A stretch of DNA of 44,322 nucleotides. Source: Alphaproteobacteria bacterium. Its GTDB lineage: Bacteria > Pseudomonadota > Alphaproteobacteria > Rhodobacterales > Rhodobacteraceae. Positions 24,688-33,090 of this stretch are shown one piece after another; the first letter of the stretch is position 1, and each line of letters opens with the position of its first letter. The translations under genes were made by a program, and so were the position numbers. The stretch covers positions 1-44,322 of the forward strand of contig JAUIIJ010000035.1 in assembly GCA_030431825.1 (NCBI GenBank). The letters are read 5' to 3'. A model generated the notes under the pieces. That model worked only from the letters and a program-made list of their open reading frames with translations. It was not told where the DNA came from and did not search any database.

Positions 24688-26127
24688 TCAGAGCCTTAGA
24701 AGCGTTTCCATCATTTCGTCGATCGCCTGGATCATCCGCGCATTTGCGGCGTAGGCCTGTTCGACGATCATCAATTGCTGCAATTCGGCGTCGGTATCGA
24801 CGCCCCGTGCAGCTTCGACCCGGGTCATTTCGGTCTGGTTCGCCGCCGCAAAGGTCAGCATGCCCTCAGCACGGTCGCTGTTCTGGGCAACGCGGGACGT
24901 GAGGTCGGACGCAATCTCCGCGGCGCTGGCGAGTCCCGTTCCGAAGACCGGGGTAGCGGTGGCACGCCCCGCCTGCAGTATGTCGGCAAAGGCCCGCAAC
25001 TGGCGCGCCTCACCGCTTTCGCCGGGATCGGTGGCGCCGAGTCCTGCGCGCAGCCGCCAGCTTTCGCCGCCTTCGGCAGGATCAACAATGTCGTTCAAGG
25101 CAAGCCGGTTGGCGAGGCCGATGTCACGCGTCGGGTCGAATGTTGCGCCAGAATCGGTGAAGAGGCCAGGATCGCCGGCGGCGGTGGTGGGATCAAGCCC
25201 GGCGGTTTCGAACCGTTCGATCAGGTCACGGGCCAGCGCGTCGAGTTCGCTTTGCGCGGTGACGGCCGCCTCATCCCTGACTTTGAAATGCGCCACGAGC
25301 GTTCCTCCGTCGATGGCACGCGCGCTGACGTCGATGCCGTTGATCGTGAGGCCCGACAGGCCGCCGCCGGCGAGGGTCATTTCCGGAACCGTATCGCTGG
25401 CGGCGACAAAACCGAGTTCCGCCGCCGGGCCGTCGATAAGGATCGCGCCGCCACCTGTGTAGAGCGCGATCTGTCCATAGTCGCGTTCGACCACGTTGAC
25501 CGGAACAATCGTGTTGATTTCGTCGACGAGTGTCTGACGCTGGTCCTGCAGGGCAGAGATATCGCCGCCCGAGGACAGCGTCGAGGTGATGCGAGCGTTG
25601 AGTTTTTGCACGTTCTCCAGTGACTGGTTGAGCTTTGCGACCTGTATGCCGATCGCGGCATCGGACTGTGATCGCATGGTCCTCAGGCCTTCGGCGGCGT
25701 CATTGATGGCGGTCGCGAGATCCTTTGCCGCATATGCCACCGCATCCAGCCGCTGGGTCGACTCCGGGCCGCTGGCCGCCGTGATCAGGCTGGCCTCGAA
25801 CCTGGCGAGCCGGGAACTCAGCGAACCGGTATCGCTGCCCGTACCTATCAGGGCTTCGACCCTGCTGTAGAAATCGGACAGGACCCGGGCGTTCCCGTGT
25901 TCGGCATCGGCGCTGCGGCGATCGGAGAGGACGACGGGATCGCTCTGGCGATGAACGCCAACGATCTTCACTCCGGGCCCGGTTGCCGAGGCAGAGGCGA
26001 GTTCGAGCGATCGTCGCGCGTAGCCCGGAGTCATCACGTTTGCCAGGTTGTCAGAAACGATGCCCGAAGCGCGGCTGGCGGCGGTCAGGCCGGACAGCGC
26101 ACTGTTCAGCGCCGATGATAAGCTCAT
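24688..26127 (-). CDS. flgK: Flagellar hook-associated protein FlgK
   Basis: A 479-residue rod/hook-class protein, the first junction protein between hook and filament. The N-terminal motif is MSLSSALNSALSGLTAASRA followed by SDNLANVMTPGYARRS, the ANVxTPGY signature. The C-terminus QQLMIVEQAYAANARMIQAI, with DEMMETLLRL, is the matching helix. Between them is a long coiled-coil region (about 85-200) and a variable domain. Length is typical of Rhodobacterales FlgK. It lies 47 bases after flgE and three bases before flgL. Confidence 0.96.
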   Translation of the reverse strand: MSLSSALNSALSGLTAASRASGIVSDNLANVMTPGYARRSLELASASATGPGVKIVGVHRQSDPVVLSDRRSADAEHGNARVLSDFYSRVEALIGTGSDTGSLSSRLARFEASLITAASGPESTQRLDAVAYAAKDLATAINDAAEGLRTMRSQSDAAIGIQVAKLNQSLENVQKLNARITSTLSSGGDISALQDQRQTLVDEINTIVPVNVVERDYGQIALYTGGGAILIDGPAAELGFVAASDTVPEMTLAGGGLSGLTINGIDVSARAIDGGTLVAHFKVRDEAAVTAQSELDALARDLIERFETAGLDPTTAAGDPGLFTDSGATFDPTRDIGLANRLALNDIVDPAEGGESWRLRAGLGATDPGESGEARQLRAFADILQAGRATATPVFGTGLASAAEIASDLTSRVAQNSDRAEGMLTFAAANQTEMTRVEAARGVDTDAELQQLMIVEQAYAANARMIQAIDEMMETLLRL

Positions 26128-26174
26128 GTCTGCGGCTCCTGTTCTTGCGCTTCAGTTGCGCCCTAACGGGTCGG

Positions 26175-27476
26175 TCAGCGCTTGATATTCGTGGTTTCCT
26201 GAAGCATTTCGTCGACAGTCTGGATCACCTTGGCATTCGATGAATAGGCGCGCTGGGTGCGGATCATCGATGTCAGTTCGCTGGCCACGTCGGTCTTTGA
26301 TTCCTCGCGTGCAAAGGAGACGATTTCGCCCGTTGGCCCGTCACCCGCATCCCACATGAAATAGAGCCCGCTATCCGGGGTCGGCATGTAGGTTTGCTGA
26401 TCGAGCGATATCATTCCGTTTGGATTCGGCAGATCAACCAGCGGAATCTGAAAGACGGTGCGGGCCGCACCATTATCGAAATGGGCGCGTACGATGCCGT
26501 TGGCGTCCACCTCGACACCTGTCATGTTGCCGACCGGGAAACCGTCTTTTTCGATCGAGATGGGCGCGAAGGTGTCAGACAATTGCGAAAGCCCGCCTTC
26601 AAGGCCTGGGCCACCAATTGCGATTTCGATCGGGCCGCCATCGACGTTCACGACAAGGCTGCCCGTCGTCGGGTCGTATGCGCCGCCCGAGACGGTTGCG
26701 ACCGTTGCGAGGCTGCCGCCATTGGCGCGCGAGTCGTCAAAGGTCAGAACATATTCGCCGACCACCGCATTTCCGGAAGCGGTATCACGCAATACCATGG
26801 TCCATTCATTCGAATCCCCGGTCGCAGGCACGGTCGGGGTCATCGTGATCAGCAGGCTTTCCGGGGTGCCCGTGTTATCGTAATATTCAATCGAAACCGA
26901 CTGGACGGTGCCATCCGAGTCTGCGCTCGTATCGGTTGCCGGCAGGTTCAGGCTGATGTCGATGCTGGTGGTCGGTTCACCGGTGACCTCGTTCACCAAT
27001 AGCCGCACCGGCTCAAGGCCGTTGGGCGTGTCGCGGGCATAGCTGGGGATTGTACCATCCGGCAGGGCGGGCCAGCCCAACAGGACGAGACCGGACTCCG
27101 AGGTCAGGTATCCATGCTTGTCGGCGCGGAACGAGCCTGTCGTGGTCAACATCATCGTTTGATCGCCGTCACCGCTGTTGACGTCGGCATAAGAGGCAAC
27201 AGGCAGCATGCCACGACCGCGCACCGCGAGATCGGTGGCGTTCGAGGTGGCGACCAGCGGTCCCTGTTCATTGATCATGCGTTGCGTCGTGGCGCGCACA
27301 CCGCCGGCGGAATAGGAGCCGCCGCTCGAAGAGATGACCATGGAATGGAAATCTGTTTCCACCCGCTTGTAGCCATAAGTGGACGAATTCGCGATGTTGT
27401 CGGAAATCGACGCCAGGCGGGTCGAGTTCGCGGAGAGCCCGGCGATTCCCGCGTTTAGCGAAGAAGAAATGGTCAT
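26175..27476 (-). CDS. flgE: Flagellar hook protein FlgE
   Basis: A 433-residue hook protein. The N-terminus MTISSSLNAGIAGLSANSTR, followed by ISDNIANSSTYGYKRVETDF, carries the flagellar rod signature. FlgE-type domains fill the middle, including GVEVDANGIVRAHFDNGAAR. The C-terminus ELTSMIRTQRAYSSNAKVIQ with TVDEMLQETTNIKR is the conserved closing helix. Start 27476 fits the family; ATG 27500 adds eight residues that do not. A CtrA-like TTAA-N7-CTAAC box lies 57 bases upstream at 27533-27548. Built and exported by the flagellar type III system. Confidence 0.96.
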   Translation of the reverse strand: MTISSSLNAGIAGLSANSTRLASISDNIANSSTYGYKRVETDFHSMVISSSGGSYSAGGVRATTQRMINEQGPLVATSNATDLAVRGRGMLPVASYADVNSGDGDQTMMLTTTGSFRADKHGYLTSESGLVLLGWPALPDGTIPSYARDTPNGLEPVRLLVNEVTGEPTTSIDISLNLPATDTSADSDGTVQSVSIEYYDNTGTPESLLITMTPTVPATGDSNEWTMVLRDTASGNAVVGEYVLTFDDSRANGGSLATVATVSGGAYDPTTGSLVVNVDGGPIEIAIGGPGLEGGLSQLSDTFAPISIEKDGFPVGNMTGVEVDANGIVRAHFDNGAARTVFQIPLVDLPNPNGMISLDQQTYMPTPDSGLYFMWDAGDGPTGEIVSFAREESKTDVASELTSMIRTQRAYSSNAKVIQTVDEMLQETTNIKR

Positions 27477-27532
27477 TTGCGCGCCTTTCTGCTGCATCAA
27501 TCTCTGCTAAGGCAACAGCTACGCGCGCCGGC

Positions 27533-27548
27533 TTAACATCGCGCTAAC
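27533..27548. promoter_or_regulatory. CtrA-like box upstream of flgE
   Basis: TTAA, seven bases, then CTAAC, one mismatch from the CtrA consensus TTAA-N7-TTAAC. The same arrangement occurs at 28459-28474 upstream of motB. CtrA is a known regulator of flagellar genes in Alphaproteobacteria; binding here is inferred. Confidence 0.45.
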
Positions 27549-27567
27549 AGGTAAAATGCTTTCTACT

Positions 27568-28413
27568 TCAGCGAGCCTCGTTGCGCAGCAGGATCACTTC
27601 GATCCGATTGTTGCGGTTCGCCATCCTGTTGCTGACCGCAGGTTTGCGATCCGCATGGCCGGTGACCCGCTGAAGACGTTCGGCATCCGTCCCCCCCGCT
27701 TGCAGCAGTGTGCGGGTGCGGTCGGCGCGCGCGGTGGACAATTCCCAGACCGGGTTTCTGGCCAGAACCACGGGATGGGCCTTGATGTGACCGTTGATCG
27801 CGATTCCATTCGTCACGAGACCGGAGATTCGCGAGACCATTCCGGTGATGTCGCGGAACACCTGGGTGGGCCGGTCGCTGCCCTCTTCGAACAGCGGCAC
27901 ACCGTCGAGCGCGAAGATTTCGATGATCAAGCCTTCGTCGGTGACCCGGGTCACGATATGTTTGCGCGCCTCGTCCGAGATCATGCTTTCGCCGCCACGC
28001 CCGCTGAGCGCATCGTCGATGACCTTGAACTCATCCTGGCCGAGCGCGTCGATGCCGATTTCAGCGACTCCGACGCTTCCTCGCGATTGTCGTGCATCGT
28101 CCGGATAGCGGTTCGCCGCGCCGGTGCCGTCCTGCGGCAGATCGTTCTCCGAGAACATGTTGGTGCCGCCGAATGCACCGTCGCCGCCCCCGGAGATCCG
28201 GTTGATCGGAACCGTTGGCGCAAAGTAGTCGGCCAACCCCTTGCGTTGCTTTTCCGTCGTTGCGTTCAACAGCCACATCAACATGAAAAAGGCCATCATC
28301 GCCGTTACGAAGTCCGCATAAGCGACCTTCCAGGCGCCACCGTGATGGCCGCCGCCGGCAATGACCTTTTTCCGTTTGATGATGACTGGCGCGACATTGG
28401 TTTGCGCACCCAT
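27568..28413 (-). CDS. motB: Flagellar motor stator protein MotB
   Basis: A 281-residue stator subunit that couples proton flow to flagellar rotation. A basic N-terminus (KRKK) leads into one membrane helix, AYADFVTAMMAFFMLMWLL (about 31-49), with the proton-binding Asp34. The C-terminal OmpA/MotB peptidoglycan-binding domain (about 175-281) carries NGHIKAHP and STARADRTRTLLQAGGT, then RVTGHADRKP and NRNNRIEVILL. The start at 28413 is preceded by GGGTGGTGG; a GTG at 28422 is an alternative. motA is not adjacent. It lies 103 bases downstream of the RND permease gene and 91 bases upstream of flgE, with a CtrA-like box on each side. Confidence 0.93.
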   Translation of the reverse strand: MGAQTNVAPVIIKRKKVIAGGGHHGGAWKVAYADFVTAMMAFFMLMWLLNATTEKQRKGLADYFAPTVPINRISGGGDGAFGGTNMFSENDLPQDGTGAANRYPDDARQSRGSVGVAEIGIDALGQDEFKVIDDALSGRGGESMISDEARKHIVTRVTDEGLIIEIFALDGVPLFEEGSDRPTQVFRDITGMVSRISGLVTNGIAINGHIKAHPVVLARNPVWELSTARADRTRTLLQAGGTDAERLQRVTGHADRKPAVSNRMANRNNRIEVILLRNEAR

Positions 28414-28458
28414 ATCCACCACCCTTTCTCACCCGCCACCGGAATAGCAGGCGGCGGG

Positions 28459-28474
28459 TTAAGGGGGTGCTAAC
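28459..28474. promoter_or_regulatory. CtrA-like box upstream of motB
   Basis: TTAA, seven bases (GGGGGTG), then CTAAC, the same one-mismatch form of the CtrA consensus as the box upstream of flgE. It lies 46 bases before the motB start, in the 103-base gap after the RND permease gene. Binding is inferred. Confidence 0.45.
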
Positions 28475-28516
28475 AGTTAAACTTGTCCGGGAAATGCGGC
28501 GTTTGCCGTCCGGCTT

Positions 28517-31500
28517 TCACGTTCTTGACGCTCTCGCGGCAAGGCCTTTCACGAATTCCCGCAGGTTCTGCATGATGACATAGAGCACCGGCACAAGCAC
28601 GACGCCGATCACCGTTGCCGCGAGCATGCCGCCGAATACCGCGTATCCGATTGCCTTCTGGCTGGCGGCGCCAGCCCCCGATGCGGTCATCAGCGGCACC
28701 ACGCCCAACAGGAAAGAGAGCGCCGTCATCATCACGGCGCGGAAACGCTGGCGTGCGGCGTCGAGCGCGGCTTCGGTCGTGCTCATGCCGGCCGCGCGTC
28801 GTTCCATCGCGAACTCGACGATCAGGATCGCGTTTTTCGAGGCAAGGCCGATCAACATGATCATTCCGATCTGGGTATAAAGGTTGACGTCGCTGCCCAC
28901 GATCGCGACCGCCGCGAGCGCCCCGAACAGGGCCACCGTCACCGACAGCAGGATACCGACCGGCATCGTCCAGCTTTCGTATTGCGCCACCAGGAACAGA
29001 TAGCCGAAGACGACGGCCATCGCGAGAATGACAACCACCATTCCGGCTGACGACAATTGCTGCTGCGCGGTCCCGGTCCACTCATAGGAGAACCCGGGTG
29101 GCAGCGCGGTCAGGGCCTCTTCCTGAAGCACGCGAATGGCGTCTCCGGTGGACAGGCCCGGTGCCTCGACCGCCGTGACCGTCGCCGCGCGGAACATGTT
29201 GTAGCGATTGAGCAGGATCGGGCCCAGCACGTTTTCAACGTCGATCAGCGTGCCAAGCGGCACCATGTCGCCCGTGGTTGAACGGGCATACAGGGCCTTG
29301 ATGTCTTCGACCTTGTCGCGATAGCTGCCTTCGGCCTGGATCATGACCTGGTAGACGCGACCGAACAGGTTGAAATCGTTCACGTAATATGACCCCATAT
29401 AGGCCTGCAGGGTCTGAAAGACCTCACTGACCGGCACGTTGAGCGTCTTGGCCTTTTCCCTGTCCAGATCGACGAACACCTTGGGCACGTTGGCGCGGAA
29501 TGTGGTATAGGCCTGGGCGATTTCGGGCCGCTGGTTCGCGGCATAGATCAGTGATCCGAGCGCCGCGGACAAGTCCTGGGCAGAGCCACCACCGGTTTGC
29601 TGTACCTTCATTTCGACACCCGCGCTCAGCCCGAGGCCCGGGATCGGCGGCGGGTTGAAGGCGATGACGCTGGCGCTGGCCTCTTGGTTGGCGATCCCCA
29701 GAATCGATTGCAATATGCTGCCTGCGCTGAGCTGGGGTTCGGTGCGATCATCCCAGGGATCGAGGTTGACGATGATCATCGCGCCGTTCGATCCGGACCC
29801 TCCGAGCAGGCTGAAGCCGTTGACCAGCACCGTGTTGGCGACACCGGGCAATTGTGAAATCTGACTGTTGACGCGTTCGGTTACCTGTTCGGTTCGTTCC
29901 AGCGCCGCGGCGTCCGGCAATTGCACGTCGACAAAAAGATTGCCGTTATCCTCGGCCGGAATGAAACCGGCGGGCAGGGATTTCATCAGGCCGCCGGCGC
30001 CGACGATCAGCGCGACCAGGATCACCAGACCGATCAATGGCATCCGCACCAGCCGCCGCACGACGCCGACATAACCGCTGCGCGTTGCGTCGATCCCCTG
30101 CTCGAACCGCCTGAGAAGACCGGTGGGCGGCCCCGATCGGGATCTGAGAACGAGGGCGCAAAGTGCCGGGGACAGGGTCAGCGCGTTGATCGACGAGATG
30201 ACAACCGCAGTCGAGATCGTGATGGCGAATTGCGAATACAGGCGACCGGTAATGCCGGGCATGAAGGTGACGGGCACAAAGACAGCCAGCAGGACAAGCG
30301 TGGTGGCGATGACCGGCCCGGTGATCTGTCCCATTGCCTTGCGGGTGGCTTCTGCCGGGCTGAGCCCCTCGTCCGCGATAAGGCGCTCCACGTTTTCGAC
30401 CACGACGATGGCGTCATCGACGACGATGCCGATTGCCAGCACCAGCGCGAACAGTGAAATCGTGTTGAGCGACATGCCCAGGAACAGCAGAATGGCAAAG
30501 GTCCCGATCAGCGACACGGGGATCGCCACCGCCGGGATGATCGTGGCCCGGATATTGCCCAGAAACACGAATACGACAGACATCACCAGCACGAAGGTCA
30601 GGATCAGTGTCGTGATCACATCATTCAGCGACTGTTCGACAAACTTGGTGCTGTTGAAGGGGACCTCGTATTCCACATCGTCGGGGAAGCCGACAGACAG
30701 GCGCTCGAGCTCGGCCAGCACCCGGTCGGATACGGCGAGCGCGTTGGCACCCGGTGCCTGATACACGGCGAGTACCGTGGCGGCCTGATTGTTGAACCGT
30801 CCCGAGGCGTTGTAATAGCTCGCGCCCAGTTCGACCCGTGCAACATCGCGCAGGCGGACGATGCCGCCGGCCTCTCCGGTGCGGATCACGATGTTTTCGA
30901 ATTCCTCTACCGTCGACAGACGGCCCTTGGACTTGATCGTGTACTGGAATTGCTGCCCGCTGGGCACCGGAGGGGTGCCGATCTGGCCGGCGGACACTTC
31001 GATATTCTGTTCACGGATCGCCTGGATCAGATCACCCGGCGTGATTCCGAGGCTGGCCATGTGATCGGGATCCATCCACATCCGCATGGCATATTCGAAA
31101 TCGGTCAGCACTTCGGCCTTGCCAACCCCCTGGACCCGCGCGAGCGCGTCCTTGAGATTGATCGATGCGTAGTTGGACAGAAACACCTCGTCATAGGTGG
31201 CCTGAGGCGAGGTGAGCACCGCGACCAGCAACATGTTCGTCGATGATTTCTGGGTCACGACGCCGGATGCGGTGACTTCTGCGGGCAGGCTCGCGGTGGC
31301 TTGTGCCACGCGGTTCTGCACGTTCACCGAGGCAATATCCGCGTCGGTGCCCACTTCGAAGGTCACCGACAGCGAATACGACCCGGAGTCGGTGCTGTTC
31401 GAGGACATGTACATCATGTCGTCGACCCCGTTCACCTGCTCTTCGATGGGCGCGGCGACGGTGCTCTCGACGGTTTCCGCGTCGGCCCCGGTGTAATAGG

Positions 31501-31642
31501 CATTGACGCTGACCACCGGGGGCGTGATGTCGGGAAACTGCTCGACCGGCAGGGCGAAATACCCGATTCCGCCCATGATGGTCAGGACCAGCGAAATGAC
31601 CATGGCCATCTTTGGCCGGGTGATGAAAATCGAAGAAAACAC
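28517..31642 (-). CDS. RND efflux pump inner-membrane permease (AcrB/MexB, HAE1 family)
   Basis: A 1041-residue proton-driven multidrug exporter with the expected twelve membrane helices and two large periplasmic loops. The N-terminus MFSSIFITRPKMAMVISLVL and the pore motif LPVEQFPDITPPVVSVNAYY are standard. The proton relay is intact: the two Asp of LAIGIVVDDAIVVVENVERL (helix 4) and the Lys of GLASKNAILIVEFA (helix 10). Length matches AcrB (about 1049). It follows the adaptor gene by six bases, forming an adaptor-permease operon. No outer-membrane factor gene is adjacent, so a TolC encoded elsewhere is probably used. Substrates cannot be read from sequence. Confidence 0.95.
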   Translation of the reverse strand: MFSSIFITRPKMAMVISLVLTIMGGIGYFALPVEQFPDITPPVVSVNAYYTGADAETVESTVAAPIEEQVNGVDDMMYMSSNSTDSGSYSLSVTFEVGTDADIASVNVQNRVAQATASLPAEVTASGVVTQKSSTNMLLVAVLTSPQATYDEVFLSNYASINLKDALARVQGVGKAEVLTDFEYAMRMWMDPDHMASLGITPGDLIQAIREQNIEVSAGQIGTPPVPSGQQFQYTIKSKGRLSTVEEFENIVIRTGEAGGIVRLRDVARVELGASYYNASGRFNNQAATVLAVYQAPGANALAVSDRVLAELERLSVGFPDDVEYEVPFNSTKFVEQSLNDVITTLILTFVLVMSVVFVFLGNIRATIIPAVAIPVSLIGTFAILLFLGMSLNTISLFALVLAIGIVVDDAIVVVENVERLIADEGLSPAEATRKAMGQITGPVIATTLVLLAVFVPVTFMPGITGRLYSQFAITISTAVVISSINALTLSPALCALVLRSRSGPPTGLLRRFEQGIDATRSGYVGVVRRLVRMPLIGLVILVALIVGAGGLMKSLPAGFIPAEDNGNLFVDVQLPDAAALERTEQVTERVNSQISQLPGVANTVLVNGFSLLGGSGSNGAMIIVNLDPWDDRTEPQLSAGSILQSILGIANQEASASVIAFNPPPIPGLGLSAGVEMKVQQTGGGSAQDLSAALGSLIYAANQRPEIAQAYTTFRANVPKVFVDLDREKAKTLNVPVSEVFQTLQAYMGSYYVNDFNLFGRVYQVMIQAEGSYRDKVEDIKALYARSTTGDMVPLGTLIDVENVLGPILLNRYNMFRAATVTAVEAPGLSTGDAIRVLQEEALTALPPGFSYEWTGTAQQQLSSAGMVVVILAMAVVFGYLFLVAQYESWTMPVGILLSVTVALFGALAAVAIVGSDVNLYTQIGMIMLIGLASKNAILIVEFAMERRAAGMSTTEAALDAARQRFRAVMMTALSFLLGVVPLMTASGAGAASQKAIGYAVFGGMLAATVIGVVLVPVLYVIMQNLREFVKGLAARASRT

Positions 31643-31648
31643 GATGTC

Positions 31649-32782
31649 TTATCCTTCCTGCTGACCGGCAAGAATAGCATCGACCTGCACGCCGGGGCGC
31701 ACCCGTTGCAGGCCTTCGACAATCACGCTCTCTCCCTCTCTCAGCCCCTCGTTGACGACGATCTCGGTGCCGACCTGATCGCCGGTTTCGATATAGCGCT
31801 GCTCGACCATCTGCTGTGAATTCACCACCAGAACGAAATCGCCACGCTGATCGCGTTGCAGGGCGGCTTGCGGCACCAGAAGCCGCGGCGTCGGCGCAGG
31901 AGCCTCGATCCGGACCTGCAGGAACGCCCCGTCGATGATCTGCTTGCTCGTGTTTTCAAACCGCGCGAGCATGGCAATCGTGCCGGTGGTCGGCGAAATG
32001 CGGTTGTCTACAAAGACCACCTTGCCCGGCTCATCCAGGGTCGTGCCGTTGGGAAGCGTGGCATGTACCGCGGGGCTGGAATCCGCCGTGGTCAGTTCGC
32101 CGGCCGCGATTTCAAGTTCTTCCAGTACATCGGCGAGCTGTTTTTCACTCAGGGAAAAGCGCACATAAATCGGCGCTTCGCGCACGAGGGTGACAAGCGA
32201 CGGTGTGGAGGGGCTGATCAACTCTCCCGCGCTGACGGACAGGCGACCCAACCGGCCGGAAAACGGCGCGCGAATCTCGGTATAGCTCAACTCGAGCTGG
32301 GCCTGCCGGATCGCGGCCTGTGCGGCCTGCACCGCCGCCTCGGCCCCCAGTTCATTGGCGCGCGCGATGTCGCGTTCCGATTCCGGGGCCGATCCGCGTT
32401 CGAGTAGCTCGGACTTGCGGCGATATTCTATCCCTGCCAGTTCCAGGTCGGCCTGCGCCTTGGCCAGATCCGCTTGTCGTGCGGCAAGCGTCGCGGAATA
32501 GCTGTCGGTTTCGATCTGGAAAAGAATGTCATTCTTTTCGACAATTGCCCCGTCCTCGACCAGAACCGCTTCGACGAACCCGCTGACCCGCGCAACGATA
32601 TCGACCTGGTCGATCGCCTCGCCTTCGCCGATAAAGGTTGCCTCGTCGATGATTTCCTTGGTGTAGGCCGCCGCGATAGACACTTTGGGGGCCGCAGCCT
32701 CTTCCTGTGCATTTGCGGCCTGTAGCGGGATCGCCATGACGCAAACCAGAAGACAGAACCGGACGATGTGGGTGAGAGGCAT
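31649..32782 (-). CDS. RND efflux periplasmic adaptor (AcrA/MexA family)
   Basis: A 377-residue membrane-fusion protein linking the permease to an outer-membrane channel. A signal peptide (MPLTHIVRFCLLVCVMAIPL, cleavage near ANAQ) is followed by a split lipoyl domain (IDQVDIVARVSGFVEAVLVE; SYTEIRAPFSGRLGRLSVSA) around a helical hairpin (about 100-165). Beta-barrel and membrane-proximal domains finish it. There is no lipobox cysteine at the cleavage site, so it is probably not lipidated, unlike AcrA. The frame is open upstream to 33037, but only the ATG at 32782 opens with a signal sequence. First gene of the operon, divergent from the CHAT/hydrolase gene. Confidence 0.92.
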   Translation of the reverse strand: MPLTHIVRFCLLVCVMAIPLQAANAQEEAAAPKVSIAAAYTKEIIDEATFIGEGEAIDQVDIVARVSGFVEAVLVEDGAIVEKNDILFQIETDSYSATLAARQADLAKAQADLELAGIEYRRKSELLERGSAPESERDIARANELGAEAAVQAAQAAIRQAQLELSYTEIRAPFSGRLGRLSVSAGELISPSTPSLVTLVREAPIYVRFSLSEKQLADVLEELEIAAGELTTADSSPAVHATLPNGTTLDEPGKVVFVDNRISPTTGTIAMLARFENTSKQIIDGAFLQVRIEAPAPTPRLLVPQAALQRDQRGDFVLVVNSQQMVEQRYIETGDQVGTEIVVNEGLREGESVIVEGLQRVRPGVQVDAILAGQQEG

Positions 32783-32853
32783 GGGGTGCAGGGTCCTTTT
32801 TTCAGCAGGCGTTCGTGCGCGGCGCGAATCACGTTTTCGGGAGGTTAGACACT

Positions 32854-32870
32854 TTCCCGAGGCGCGGGAA
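32854..32870. promoter_or_regulatory. Perfect 6-5-6 palindrome upstream of the efflux operon
   Basis: TTCCCG-AGGCG-CGGGAA, 71 bases upstream of the adaptor start. Its symmetry suits a dimeric repressor, but no regulator gene is next to the pump. A short stem of this kind can also arise by chance in GC-rich DNA. Confidence 0.35.
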
Positions 32871-33000
32871 CCGGCAACGACAATTGCAACAGGCCATGTC
32901 GCCGGATGAGGTGCAGCGCAAGATGCTGTTTCGACGTCATTCTTTGTCGATCGGGCGGGCGGCCCGGCAATGTCGGGCGTGCGAGGAAAATCGGTCATAT

Positions 33001-33030
33001 TTGACGCAAGCTCGCCACCGTGAGTAGAGT
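33001..33030 (+). promoter_or_regulatory. Candidate sigma-70-type promoter for the CHAT/hydrolase gene
   Basis: TTGACG and TAGAGT separated by 18 bases, ending 60 bases before the ATG at 33091. The -35 is close to consensus and the -10 is moderate. Prediction only. Confidence 0.4.
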
Positions 33031-33090
33031 TGACCATTCATTTTAAACATTTCCGCGGCCGCTATTTGAGGGCCGACTAGGAGGAATATT

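Larger units (their letters stand above)
32783..33090. other. Divergent intergenic region between the efflux operon and the CHAT/hydrolase gene
   Basis: A 308-base gap without a supported gene. It holds a perfect 6-5-6 palindrome, TTCCCG-AGGCG-CGGGAA (32854-32870), near the efflux side. On the other side is a possible promoter for the large protein (TTGACG at 33001-33006 and TAGAGT at 33025-33030, 18 bases apart). A perfect AGGAGG ribosome-binding site lies at 33079-33084, six bases before its ATG. Confidence 0.6.

Noticed and set aside
28431..28459. Inverted repeat ACCCGCC/GGCGGGT with a 15-base loop between the RND permease and motB
   Set aside because: The stem lacks a T-run on either strand and the loop is long. 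It may be a weak terminator for the pump operon but cannot be supported.
33052..33063. GCGGCCGC palindrome just before the giant gene
   Set aside because: A simple GC-rich octamer (also a common restriction site) is expected by chance in this base composition.
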